Below are positions 53,468-63,800 of a DNA stretch of 64,000 nt, piece after piece. Under the pieces are notes generated by a model. The model did not search any database. It was not told where the DNA came from and saw only the letters and a list, made by a program, of their open reading frames with translations. The position numbers and the translations under genes were made by a program. How positions within the stretch are numbered: the first letter of the stretch is position 1; each line of letters opens with the position of its first letter. This DNA is from an uncultured Saprospiraceae bacterium (GTDB taxonomy: Bacteria > Bacteroidota > Bacteroidia > Chitinophagales > Saprospiraceae): NCBI GenBank assembly GCA_937928045.1, contig CALFWO010000032.1, forward strand, positions 1 to 64,000. Direction: 5' to 3'.

Positions 53468-54127
53468 ATGCAGTTGGGTAAAAATATTATGTCTTTCATT
53501 TTTGCTTTTTTAGTCATTGTGTCTGGTATCCAGGCAAATGGTGGTGCTGTAATTGAGAATCCACTTTCCACTAAGACTATTAGTATTGGTGTAATGCTTA
53601 ATTGGAGTACAAGTGTAGAATCAAATGCAGATGTCTTTGCAATTGAGAAATCTCAAAACGGCGTTCACTTTACTCAAATTGCAAGAGTAAAATCTCAAGG
53701 CTCAGAAGAAAAAGGCTTTGAATACACCTTCATTGACTTAAATCCAGAAAACGGAATCTCTCATTACAGATTAAAAGTTATTCATAAGGATGGGACCTTT
53801 GCTTACCTTGAATCAACCACTGCTAAACTAACCCCAAAGATTAACTTTGTGATTTCCAATTTTTCTACCGATAATCCTAATGAAAGTTGGAATGTAAATC
53901 TTAATGTTTATAATGAGGGAAGTATAGTCTATGAATGGACCTCACTTGATAATACCGTTTATGAACAAGGAATTAAGCGGATGAAAGAGGGAATGAACGA
54001 TTTAACTTTCCCCATGCAAGATTGGCCTGATGGTATTTACCGACTCGATCTAGAAATGTCCGGAGACAAAAAATCATTGACTATTCAAAAATTTGGAGAA
54101 ACAACAATTCAAATCGGCAAGGAATAG
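53468..54127 (+). CDS. Short secreted paralogue of the preceding protein
   Basis: 219 residues with signal peptide (IMSFIFAFLVIVSGIQA). It shows the same module as its upstream neighbour: LNWSTSVESNADVFAIEKSQ, FEYTFIDLNPENG, SHYRLKVIHKDG. The C-terminal region ends WPDGIYRLDLEMSGDKKSLT, like a T9SS sorting domain without the usual FPNP start. The two genes probably arose by duplication; the sequences are clearly diverged. A 15-bp-stem terminator follows. Confidence 0.75.
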   Translation: MQLGKNIMSFIFAFLVIVSGIQANGGAVIENPLSTKTISIGVMLNWSTSVESNADVFAIEKSQNGVHFTQIARVKSQGSEEKGFEYTFIDLNPENGISHYRLKVIHKDGTFAYLESTTAKLTPKINFVISNFSTDNPNESWNVNLNVYNEGSIVYEWTSLDNTVYEQGIKRMKEGMNDLTFPMQDWPDGIYRLDLEMSGDKKSLTIQKFGETTIQIGKE

Positions 54128-54150
54128 TGCCTTGTAACCTATTGAATTGT

Positions 54151-54185
54151 AAAAAAGGATAGCTCAAAGAGCTATCCTTTTTTAT
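54151..54185. terminator. Bidirectional terminator between secreted-protein and tadA genes
   Basis: AAAAAAGGATAGCTC and GAGCTATCCTTTTTT form a perfect 15-bp stem with a 3-base loop (54151-54183) that reaches into the tadA stop codon. Confidence 0.9.
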
Positions 54186-54640
54186 TTTTGAGCAAGACTC
54201 CTTTTTTCAGAGAAGAAATCAGTTAATAATTGACCACAATCCTCATGATAAATTCCAAACTCCACTTTTGTTTTTGGATGAAGTACAGATTTCCCATGAA
54301 TCATGAACCCCTTCTTATCATCTGAAGCACCATAAACCAGCTTACCCAATTGTGCCCAGGACAATGCTCCACCGCACATAATACATGGCTCTAGAGTAAC
54401 ATATAAAGTACAATTATTCAAATACTTGGATCCTAAATAAGAAGAGGCTGCGGTAATCGCAATAATTTCAGCATGCGCCGTTACATCTTTCAATTGCTCA
54501 GTACTATTATGCGCCCTAGCTATAATTCGCCCGTCACAAACTACAACCGCACCAACAGGAACTTCGCCTAACTCCGCGCCACGCTGTGCTTCAATGATTG
54601 CCTGTTTCATAAAATACTCATCATTAAAAACCTCAATCAT
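54182..54640 (-). CDS. tadA: tRNA-specific adenosine deaminase
   Basis: 152 residues; deaminates adenosine 34 to inosine in the anticodon of tRNA-Arg(ACG). Zinc/catalytic motif HAEI (His56, proton shuttle Glu58) and PCIMCGGAL (Cys86, Cys89). The family N-terminus MKQAIIEAQRGAELGEVPVG is present. Length is normal. Its stop lies within the shared terminator hairpin. Confidence 0.95.
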   Translation of the reverse strand: MIEVFNDEYFMKQAIIEAQRGAELGEVPVGAVVVCDGRIIARAHNSTEQLKDVTAHAEIIAITAASSYLGSKYLNNCTLYVTLEPCIMCGGALSWAQLGKLVYGASDDKKGFMIHGKSVLHPKTKVEFGIYHEDCGQLLTDFFSEKRSLAQK

Positions 54641-54749
54641 CTTTCTGCATTTTGTCCAACAATGGAATAAATAAAATGGGAATTTACAGCTTGAAGTATA
54701 AATCTCAAAATGGCCAGCTAAGAAAAGTTTGTCGGATGGTTAAAAATGA

Positions 54750-56300
<1,551 letters not shown>

Positions 56301-56593
56301 TTTTCTTCAAATGGTCTTTAGGAAATTTAAGGAAAACATTGAAGGTGATCTATCCAATCAATTTTGGCTAAGTAAATACTCAACTTTGAACATTTTGGGA
56401 TGGATCTTTCACATTTCGAGTGAAGTACATATACCCTATTCAGGATAATTAGAATTCATCTGCTAGCAATCCTCTAGTGATTCTTAGCTGTGCTACCGGG
56501 ATAACAATTTCTTTTGCTTATTTCCGTTTATAAAAGGGTCATTTTAGCATTTTCTTAAGTGACCAGTTGTGCTTAATTCAGTCAAAAAAATAG

Positions 56594-57952
56594 ATGAAAA
56601 AAGTAATATTACTCCTGATAATAATTGTAATCTCATCTGGCTCTAGCTTTAGTCAATTTGACATTGTCTATGATGATGAGGTGTATGATGAGTCTATAGG
56701 CGCTGTTGAATTTAGATATCGAGGTCAATTTACAGGATTTCCCATTATGAACTTGAGAGGTAATCAGTCGTTGCTTTTATCATTTGATGACTTCAATGAT
56801 GAAAATCGATATTTAAACTGCAAGGTCATTCTCTGCAATGCTGATTGGACACCTTCCGAATTAGACCCGATTGAATACATTGATGGATTCGATGATAACC
56901 GAATCGAAGAGTTTGAACTTAGTTTTAATACCCGCGCAGAATACATTAACTATGAAGTACAAATTCCAAACGAAGATTTTAGAATAACAAAGTCCGGAAA
57001 CTATATCATGTATGTTTATGATAGTGATCGAGATGTTCCCGTTTTGACCCGAAGATTTCTAGTTCTGGAAGACAAACTAAAAATTGCGGAACCAGTGGTA
57101 GAGGCATCCTCTCAGGTGGCTCAAAGAAACACCCATCATGAAATTAAATTTAAAATAAATTCTGAGAACTTTCCAGTTGCAAATCCAGATAAGGAATTAG
57201 CAGTTGTAGTTTTACAAAATTGGAGATGGGACAACGCAATTAAAAATATCAAGCCAAGATTTACCAGAAGCAATATCATTGACTATTACTACCCCAATAA
57301 GATTGTTTTTGAAACTGGAAATGAATTCAGAGGAATCGATATTCGAAGTTTTGACTTTCTAACGCCGCAAATGAAACATATTGATATTTTCGATGATGGC
57401 TACGGAGTATATCTAAAATCTGACTTACCACGTTACACTAAACCTTACTTATCATATCGTGATCTTAACGGGGACTTTGTTATCCAGAACAATGATAACA
57501 ATGGCAATAGCGCAAGACAAATTTTACTAAGTCCCGAAGGACAAGCAACGAACATTGAATCGGTATTCAGTGCTGAAGGAAATATGCGAAGAAATAAACT
57601 GAATTCAGATTATGCAGATGTTCATTTTGAACTTACGGTAAGCCAGCCCTACTTTGACAAAGATGTTTATGTGGTTGGTCAATTCAACAATTGGAAACTT
57701 CGGGAGTCCAATCGTATGCTTTATAATGAATCCACCCAGTCCTACAAGAGCACGTTGGAATTAAAGCAAGGATACTATGACTATGTCTATGCACAAGTAG
57801 ACAAAGGTAAAAATGAAATTTCCCTAATGGAAACAGAGGGAAGCCATTACGAAACTCGAAATGAATACATTATTCTAGTCTATCAAAGGGCAATTGGTGA
57901 CCGGCATGATCGACTTGTAGGTTATCGAACCATTTCTTCTTCGCCGTTCTAA
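56594..57952 (+). CDS. Type IX secretion system plug protein (DUF5103)
   Basis: 452 residues with a signal peptide (MKKVILLLIIIVISSGSSF). The N-terminal DUF5103 domain reads FRYRGQFTGFPIMNLRGNQS, LLSFDDFNDENRYLNCKVIL and ADWTPSELDP. The C-terminal part contains VYVVGQFNNWKLRESNRM, resembling a carbohydrate-binding-like fold. In Flavobacterium the homologue closes the periplasmic side of the SprA translocon (plug protein). This supports an active T9SS here, matching the sorting domains on several proteins of the window. The 293-bp spacer upstream (56301-56593) shows no recognisable feature. No other T9SS gene is adjacent. Confidence 0.9.
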   Translation: MKKVILLLIIIVISSGSSFSQFDIVYDDEVYDESIGAVEFRYRGQFTGFPIMNLRGNQSLLLSFDDFNDENRYLNCKVILCNADWTPSELDPIEYIDGFDDNRIEEFELSFNTRAEYINYEVQIPNEDFRITKSGNYIMYVYDSDRDVPVLTRRFLVLEDKLKIAEPVVEASSQVAQRNTHHEIKFKINSENFPVANPDKELAVVVLQNWRWDNAIKNIKPRFTRSNIIDYYYPNKIVFETGNEFRGIDIRSFDFLTPQMKHIDIFDDGYGVYLKSDLPRYTKPYLSYRDLNGDFVIQNNDNNGNSARQILLSPEGQATNIESVFSAEGNMRRNKLNSDYADVHFELTVSQPYFDKDVYVVGQFNNWKLRESNRMLYNESTQSYKSTLELKQGYYDYVYAQVDKGKNEISLMETEGSHYETRNEYIILVYQRAIGDRHDRLVGYRTISSSPF

Positions 57953-57990
57953 TATCGGCTCGATTTTTTCTCTATTATTCAGTTGTTTAA

Positions 57991-58012
57991 ACCATTTTTA
58001 CATCAAAATGGT
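57991..58012. promoter_or_regulatory. Inverted repeat upstream of TolC-like gene
   Basis: ACCATTTT and AAAATGGT are separated by 6 bases, 77 bp before the TolC-like ATG. No T-run follows, so an operator is more likely than a terminator. Chance cannot be excluded. Confidence 0.25.
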
Positions 58013-58088
58013 AGGTTTATCCGTATTTCTGGAACTTTGATATAAAAAAATCAACTTCAGGGTATTGATTCTTTAAAATTGTAGCACA

Positions 58089-59528
58089 ATGAAGCCTAAG
58101 AATATGATTTTCAGAAGCATAATATTATTACTCCTTACTGGCCTGAGTACGCAAGTTATGGCGCAGCAGAAATGGACACTCCAAAAGTGCATACAATATG
58201 CGCAAGACAATGGCTTGGATATCAAACGGGCAGAACTCAATGTCCAAGACGCCGTCTATCTGGAAAAATTGGCAGAGCAAGAACGATTACCCAATTTAAA
58301 CGGAAGCGCTGGGGGTGGACTTTCATTTGGACGTAGAATTGATCCATTTTCAAACTTACCTGTTACACAAAAATTAGGATACAATTCTATAGCATTGAGT
58401 ACCAATGTAAATATTTACAATGGTGGAAGAATTAAAAACACGATCAAGCAGCGCGGTATTGATAAAGCAGCTGCTAAAGCGGATTATGAGCAAAGTGGTC
58501 AGAACATCGCTTTGGATGTAGCAGTTGCCTATTTGAATATTTTATTAGCTGAAGATCAATTGGAAAATAGTAAAAATCAATTTTCTCTTAGTCAAACTCA
58601 ATTAGAACAAACTGATAAACTGATAAAGGCAGGGGCAAGACCTGCAGCAGATCTATTGGATATAAAAGCACAGATTGCGCAAGATGAACAATTGATTGTA
58701 AGTCGAGAGAATGATGTCGCCTTGGCTTATTTAAATTTAAAGCAGCTACTAGAACTTGAACCTGACAAACCATTTGGTATTTCTCGACCTGAAATTACGG
58801 TTCCAGAAGATGCCGACCCAGAAGGTTTTACATTGAATAAAGTGTATCAAAAAGCAGTAAATAACCAACCCGGCATTCAGGCAGGTGAATTGAGAGTTGA
58901 AGCCGCCAAAGTCGGAATTGATATTTCAAAAGCAGATCGATTGCCAAGGCTTTCTGGCTTTGCTGAAATCTCATCTAACTATTCTTCTCTTGCGCAGAGA
59001 GGTACTGGAGTGCTCTCAGAAATTTTAATCCCTCAAGAGGTTATATTTAATAGTCAATCAACTACATTCGAATTCAAACAAGAAATAGAAGGACGAGAAG
59101 ACACTCCATACTTCAATCAACTTGCAGACAACTTCGGTCAAGTAGTTGGTTTAAATTTGAGTATTCCGATTTACAATCGTGGTCAAGTCAAAACCAATAT
59201 TCAACGTGCAGAATTAGCTTTGAAAACAAGTCAAATAAATGACCAAGCTCAAAAGCAACAACTAAAAGAAAATATTCAACGAGCTATTGCAGATGCTAGG
59301 GCTGGAAAGAAAAATTATGATGCTGCTTTACAAACCGAAGAAGCATTAGAAATCGCGTACAACAATACAGATAAGAAATTTAAATTAGGAGCATCGAATA
59401 CTTTAGAATTCACCACTGCAAAAAACAGATTGGAACAAGCGAAAGTTTCAACCATCATTGCTAAATACGATTACCTTTTCAAATTGAAAGTTGTAGACTT
59501 TTATATGGGGAAGAAAATAGTGCTGTAG
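58089..59528 (+). CDS. TolC family outer-membrane efflux protein
   Basis: 479 residues with a signal peptide (IILLLLTGLSTQVMA). TolC hallmarks: WTLQKCIQYAQDNGLDIKRA at the mature start, NIALDVAVAYLNILLAEDQL in the first long helix and a repeat of the pattern in the second half (LALKTSQINDQAQKQQLKEN). It forms the outer-membrane channel of a tripartite exporter. The HlyD/MacA-type adaptor follows 35 bp downstream. No ABC or RND pump gene is in the operon within view. Confidence 0.94.
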   Translation: MKPKNMIFRSIILLLLTGLSTQVMAQQKWTLQKCIQYAQDNGLDIKRAELNVQDAVYLEKLAEQERLPNLNGSAGGGLSFGRRIDPFSNLPVTQKLGYNSIALSTNVNIYNGGRIKNTIKQRGIDKAAAKADYEQSGQNIALDVAVAYLNILLAEDQLENSKNQFSLSQTQLEQTDKLIKAGARPAADLLDIKAQIAQDEQLIVSRENDVALAYLNLKQLLELEPDKPFGISRPEITVPEDADPEGFTLNKVYQKAVNNQPGIQAGELRVEAAKVGIDISKADRLPRLSGFAEISSNYSSLAQRGTGVLSEILIPQEVIFNSQSTTFEFKQEIEGREDTPYFNQLADNFGQVVGLNLSIPIYNRGQVKTNIQRAELALKTSQINDQAQKQQLKENIQRAIADARAGKKNYDAALQTEEALEIAYNNTDKKFKLGASNTLEFTTAKNRLEQAKVSTIIAKYDYLFKLKVVDFYMGKKIVL

Positions 59529-59563
59529 TAATTTTCAATCTACCAGAAAACAACTGACCAACA

Positions 59564-60970
59564 ATGAGCAAAACAAAGAAAAAGAAAAACAAAACAGTCC
59601 TTTATATTATAGGTGGAGTCCTTGTTCTAATTGGACTTTGGGCCGCATTTGGAAAGAAAGGAGATCTTGGTAAAAAGGTAGCCATCTCTGAAGTCGCTGA
59701 AAAGACGATCATTGAAACTGTAGCTGCCAGTGGAAAGATTTTTCCCACCACAGAAGTCGCAATATCTTCAGATGTATCCGGTGAAATTGTAGAACTGTTA
59801 GTCGAAGAAGGAGATTCTGTTATTGCTGGTCAAGTCTTGGCAAAAGTAAATCCAGATATTTATCAAAGTGCTGTAGAAAGAGGTGTTGCTACGGTGAACT
59901 CAGCCAAAGCGCAAAGTGCAAATGCCAGAGCAAATGTCGAAAGAAACCGCGCATTATTGGTTCAAGCCAAAGCAGAGATTACAAGAATTGAAGCTCAAAT
60001 TAGCAATACCAAAAATATTCATGATCGAAATATTCAATTAAAAGAAGATGGAATAATATCGGATGCAGAATTTGAATTATCACTTTCTAATCTAAGAACA
60101 TTAAAAGCAAATTTGGAATCTGCTCAAGCGAATGTGGCCAGTTCTGAAGCGAATATAAAAGCATCGCAAGAGACCGTTAAAGCTTCTGAATTTTCTGTAA
60201 AAAGCAATCAAGCCTCTCTTTCTGAATTGCGAAGTAATCTTAAAAAAACTACGTTATATGCGCCTTCAAATGGAATCGTTTCATCGCTTTCAGTTGAACA
60301 AGGAGAACGAGTCGTAGGTACTGCTCAGATGGCAGGAACTGAACTTATGCGAATTGCAAATTTAAATGCAATGGAAGTACAAGTCGATGTAAGCGAAAAT
60401 GATGTGCTTAGGGTAGCTCTTAATGATCGGGTTAAAATTTCAGTGGATGCCTATTTGGATCGAGATTTTGAAGGTGTCGTCACGCACATCGCAAGTTCAG
60501 CTACAAATGCAAACACTGGATCGCTGACAAGTGATCAGGTTACCAACTTTGTGGTGAAAGTCAGTATGTTGCCCGCTTCTTACAAAGACTTGGTATCTCC
60601 TAAAAAAAGATATCCGTTCCGTCCAGGAATGTCGGCAAGTGTAGAAATAGATACTGACATCAAAGAAAATATTATTGCTGTTCCAATACAATCGGTAACT
60701 ACGAGAATTCCTGAAGACGAGAATTCAAATCCTGAAAAAGTTTCTAAGGTTCAACCGCAAGAAGTTGTATTTGTGACTTCGGGTGATTCTGTGCAGCAAA
60801 TTGTTGTTCGTACTGGAATTCAAGATGATGACTTTATCCAAATCTTATCTGGACTTTCAAAAGACCAGGAAGTTGTTTCAGCACCCTACTCTGCAATTTC
60901 CAAAGATTTGAAAAATGGATCTAAAGTTGAAATTGTGAAGGAAAAGGATTTGTATAAAGAAGAAAAGTAA
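59564..60970 (+). CDS. Periplasmic adaptor (membrane fusion) protein, HlyD/MacA-like
   Basis: 468 residues. An N-terminal membrane anchor follows a lysine-rich start (TVLYIIGGVLVLIGLWAAFG). The lipoyl half-domain reads SGEIVELLVEEGDSVIAGQV and a coiled-coil hairpin spans about 110-220. The second lipoyl half is TLYAPSNGIVSSLSVEQGER, followed by beta-barrel and membrane-proximal domains (FRPGMSASVEIDTDIKENII). It bridges the TolC-like channel and an inner-membrane pump. Its pump partner is not next to it; the next gene is an unrelated DUF2064 protein 6 bp downstream. Confidence 0.93.
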   Translation: MSKTKKKKNKTVLYIIGGVLVLIGLWAAFGKKGDLGKKVAISEVAEKTIIETVAASGKIFPTTEVAISSDVSGEIVELLVEEGDSVIAGQVLAKVNPDIYQSAVERGVATVNSAKAQSANARANVERNRALLVQAKAEITRIEAQISNTKNIHDRNIQLKEDGIISDAEFELSLSNLRTLKANLESAQANVASSEANIKASQETVKASEFSVKSNQASLSELRSNLKKTTLYAPSNGIVSSLSVEQGERVVGTAQMAGTELMRIANLNAMEVQVDVSENDVLRVALNDRVKISVDAYLDRDFEGVVTHIASSATNANTGSLTSDQVTNFVVKVSMLPASYKDLVSPKKRYPFRPGMSASVEIDTDIKENIIAVPIQSVTTRIPEDENSNPEKVSKVQPQEVVFVTSGDSVQQIVVRTGIQDDDFIQILSGLSKDQEVVSAPYSAISKDLKNGSKVEIVKEKDLYKEEK

Positions 60971-60976
60971 CCACTA

Positions 60977-61573
60977 TTGGAATCGAATAAAGTAGTCATC
61001 ACCTTTATTAAAAATCCTGAATTAGGAAAAGTAAAGACAAGATTGGCAAGCACTGTTGGCAATGAGCAAGCTTTGAAAATTTATAAAAGCTTGATGACGC
61101 ATACGCGAAAGGTTGTTGAAACAGTCGAGGCCAAGAAGTTGCTTTTTTACAGTGAATGGATTAATCACGATGATGAATGGTCTTCTAAAATTTTTCATAA
61201 AAGTCTGCAACCCGAAGGGTCATTGGGCAATCGAATGAAAGTCGCTTTTGAGACCGGCTTTCAATCAAAGGGTCCAGTTATAATTGTTGGCTCTGATTGT
61301 CCCGGGCTTTCCTTTGAAATCATTGAAAAAGCATTTTTAGCATTGGAAGAGGATGATTTTGTAATTGGTCCAGCTTTGGATGGTGGGTACTATCTATTAG
61401 GTATGCAGTCCTTCTCACCAGAAGTCTTTGATGATATTCAATGGAGCACGGACACTGTAAAACAGACCACCGTCAACAAAATCAATGCCTTAGGAAAATC
61501 TTATCAAGAATTAACTCCACTATCCGATATTGATTTTGAAGAAGATTGGATTAAATACGGTTGGGAAGTCTAA
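60977..61573 (+). CDS. DUF2064 / TIGR04282-type glycosyltransferase-like protein
   Basis: 198 residues with a GT-A-like nucleotidyl-binding fold. KNPELGKVKTRLAST near the N-terminus, IIVGSDCPGLSFEIIEKAF and FVIGPALDGGYYLLGM match the family linked to arsenosugar biosynthesis-type clusters. The start is a TTG at 60977: it is 6 bp after the HlyD stop, and no ATG lies before the conserved KNPELGK segment. The real substrate is unknown. The position suggests co-transcription with the TolC/HlyD genes. Confidence 0.85.
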   Translation: MESNKVVITFIKNPELGKVKTRLASTVGNEQALKIYKSLMTHTRKVVETVEAKKLLFYSEWINHDDEWSSKIFHKSLQPEGSLGNRMKVAFETGFQSKGPVIIVGSDCPGLSFEIIEKAFLALEEDDFVIGPALDGGYYLLGMQSFSPEVFDDIQWSTDTVKQTTVNKINALGKSYQELTPLSDIDFEEDWIKYGWEV

Positions 61574-61663
61574 TTTTCAAAACATTTTTCGATATCAATT
61601 GTATCATCATTGGTGAATTGGTCAGAGTTTTAGCTAAAGCTTTAATCTTTAGGTCCAATACCT

Positions 61664-61671
61664 TATTTTTG
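61664..61671 (+). promoter_or_regulatory. Candidate -7 promoter box for bacilliredoxin gene
   Basis: TATTTTTG matches TAnnTTTG, 20 bp before the ATG at 61692. A clear -33 TTG was not found. Confidence 0.35.
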
Positions 61672-61691
61672 CGAAAGAAAAAACAAAAGAT

Positions 61692-62105
61692 ATGTATCCA
61701 GCAGAATTAGTAGCTCCAATGAGCAAAGAATTGACCGACTTTGGTTTTAAAGGCTTAACCACCCCAGAAGACGTGGATGAAGTAATGAAAAACGATCAGG
61801 GTACTTTTCTCTTGGTTGTAAATTCAGTTTGCGGTTGTGCCGCAGCGAATGCAAGACCAGGTGCATTAATGGCAGGACAAAACGATAAAAAGCCAACAAA
61901 CTTATACACGGTTTTTGCCGGAGTAGACAAAGCAGCAACAGAAAAAGCTAGAGAATATTTATTGCCATATCCTCCATCTTCCCCATCAATAGCTTTATTT
62001 AAAGAGGGAAAATTGGTTCATTTCTTAGAGCGCCATCACATTGAAGGTAGAAGCGCAGAAATAATTGCGCAGAATTTAAAAATGGCGTACGACCACTTTT
62101 GCTAA
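61692..62105 (+). CDS. Bacilliredoxin, BrxA/BrxB family
   Basis: 137 residues starting MYPAELVAPMSKELTDFGFK. The active site is VNSVCGCAAANARPGAL with the CGC motif at residues 47-49, as in B. subtilis YphP/YqiW. These remove bacillithiol from mixed disulfides on proteins. The family ending PPSSPSIALFKEGKLVHFLE and RHHIEGRSAEIIAQNL is complete. A third cysteine is the C-terminal residue 137. The presence of this gene suggests the organism makes bacillithiol. A bidirectional terminator follows. Confidence 0.95.
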   Translation: MYPAELVAPMSKELTDFGFKGLTTPEDVDEVMKNDQGTFLLVVNSVCGCAAANARPGALMAGQNDKKPTNLYTVFAGVDKAATEKAREYLLPYPPSSPSIALFKEGKLVHFLERHHIEGRSAEIIAQNLKMAYDHFC

Positions 62106-62124
62106 ATCACTTTGATTTTGGAAA

Positions 62125-62157
62125 AAAAAAGCAGGATGATTATCATCCTGCTTTTTT
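62125..62157. terminator. Bidirectional terminator between bacilliredoxin and Hpt genes
   Basis: GCAGGATGA and TCATCCTGC form a 9-bp stem with a 3-base loop, extended by A-T pairs, with A- and T-runs on both sides. Confidence 0.9.
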
Positions 62158-62176
62158 AGTTTAATACCTAAGGTAT

Positions 62177-62890
62177 TTAACTCGCCTCTACAGTTTTATA
62201 TTTTCTAATTTCTTGGCTCACTTGGTTCACCGCACACTTCAACATTTCTGAAGTATCGTTAAGAACATCATAAAATTCGGCTGCCGGATTCGCTTTAGTT
62301 TGATCTTCTATAGTATCGACTAATTGCATAATGGTATGCAAGCCCATCATTCTCACATTGGACTTCATCCTATGAGCTGATTTTCCAATCGCATCAAGAT
62401 CTTTTTGGGGAATTGCCTTTTCAATATTTTCCATTTCCTCATTTACTACGGTCACGAAAATCTCCATTAAATCCAGCTTTAAAGCTGTTCTACCTTTAGT
62501 AATTCTGTCCAAATACTCAAAATCAGGCAGTGTATCACTTTCGTTAATTGTTGTGTCGCGAGAAATGCCAGATAGGATGCTTTGAAAAGTAGCGGCGTTG
62601 AAAGGATGCTTCATAAAATGGCTAACCCCTCCGTTCAAAATATTATCAATCTCCGTTGAATTTTCCAAGTCACCTATGGCTACAATCGTTGTTTTACCCC
62701 TAACTGCATTCAATACATTTGGAACAAATTCTAATCCGCAAACAATCAAATCAAATTCTTCATTGCTCAGCGCATTACACATAGCTGGTGCAGCCATTGC
62801 ATACTTAGCACTCCATTCACTTTGACCTTTTAAGGCATTTAAAAAATTGACCTGGCTCACGTGGTCTGTATCGGCATACAAAATTTTCAT
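62177..62890 (-). CDS. Pseudo-receiver / Hpt phosphotransfer protein
   Basis: 237 residues from the ATG at 62890; a TTG 3 bp upstream is an alternative. Residues 1-110 look like a response-regulator receiver: KILYADTDHVSQ at strand 1 and GVSHFMKHPFNA with the conserved Lys94. The phosphoacceptor position in FDLIVCGLEFVP is Gly52 instead of Asp, so it should not be phosphorylated there. Residues 125-237 form an Hpt-type helix bundle with SAHRMKSNVRMMGL; His173 is the likely phosphorylated residue. It probably shuttles phosphate within a multi-step relay, with partners elsewhere in the genome. Confidence 0.82.
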   Translation of the reverse strand: MKILYADTDHVSQVNFLNALKGQSEWSAKYAMAAPAMCNALSNEEFDLIVCGLEFVPNVLNAVRGKTTIVAIGDLENSTEIDNILNGGVSHFMKHPFNAATFQSILSGISRDTTINESDTLPDFEYLDRITKGRTALKLDLMEIFVTVVNEEMENIEKAIPQKDLDAIGKSAHRMKSNVRMMGLHTIMQLVDTIEDQTKANPAAEFYDVLNDTSEMLKCAVNQVSQEIRKYKTVEAS

Positions 62891-63083
62891 CAAGTAGTAT
62901 TTACGGATAGCAAATCAAGAGAGACAACATAAAAATCTACTAGACATACCAATCCTCCTTTACCAAGCGGTAATCAAAGCATAAAGTAGAAAATAGATTA
63001 GGGGACACGTTTTCTCTATCTACTGTAATTCAAGTACTATACCAATTTGAATAATTTTCAATATGGCGCGAGAAAAAATTTAA

Positions 63084-63734
63084 TCAAGGGGCTATTCTTA
63101 CTGAATACCAGTCGTTTAAATCGTTTTTTTGATATAAAATTCTGTCATGCAAGCGAGACCGTCGACCTTGCCAAAACTCCATTTTGGAAGGTTTCAAACA
63201 ATACCCTCCCCAAAAAGGTGGGATGGGCAAAAACTCTTCTGATTTAAATTTCTCTTCTATCGCCGTTACCCGATTTTCTAAAAGTTCACGATCATCAATA
63301 ACTTTTGACTGCGGTGATGCCCATGCTCCAACTTGACTTCCTCTAGGTCTACTTTGAAAGTATTTAAGCGCAGATGCTCTATCTGTTTTTTGAACGGTTC
63401 CTTCTATACGTATTTGCCTTTGAAGGTCTAACCACAAGAAAAGTAAGCTTGCTTTAGGGTTTTCTTCAAGTACTTTCCCTTTAGAACTCTCATAATTTGT
63501 GTACCAAACAAAACCATCTTCACTCAATCCTTTCAATAATACTGTTCGTTGACTAACATGACCCGTTAAGTCCGAAGTTCCAAGAATCATAGCATTGGGC
63601 TCCTTTATCTCAGCATGTTGGGCTTCCTTAAACCAAGCTTTGAATTGATCAATAGGATTGTTAAGCACATCCTCAACATCTAAGGAATTTGCCAGGTAAT
63701 CTTGTCTTAAATTTTCTAAATCCTCATTATTCAT
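63084..63734 (-). CDS. pdxH: Pyridoxamine 5'-phosphate oxidase
   Basis: 216 residues; FMN-dependent oxidation of PNP or PMP to pyridoxal phosphate. Motifs: AMILGTSD, RTVLLKGLSEDGFVWYTNY (FMN and PLP phosphate contacts), SLLFLWLDLQRQIRIEG, SRPRGSQVGAWAS and the C-terminal WQGRRSRLHDR with YSVRIAP end. All typical. The ATG at 63732-63734 is the expected start. Single-gene unit. Confidence 0.97.
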   Translation of the reverse strand: MNNEDLENLRQDYLANSLDVEDVLNNPIDQFKAWFKEAQHAEIKEPNAMILGTSDLTGHVSQRTVLLKGLSEDGFVWYTNYESSKGKVLEENPKASLLFLWLDLQRQIRIEGTVQKTDRASALKYFQSRPRGSQVGAWASPQSKVIDDRELLENRVTAIEEKFKSEEFLPIPPFWGGYCLKPSKMEFWQGRRSRLHDRILYQKNDLNDWYSVRIAP

Positions 63735-63800
63735 AACTGATTACTTTGCAGTAAAGTTAGGCCTAGACATAGAAATAAGCATCAAAAGATGTTAGGAATA

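Noticed and set aside
63047-63247. Forward open frame of 66 codons
   Set aside because: Mostly antisense to pdxH and without motif.
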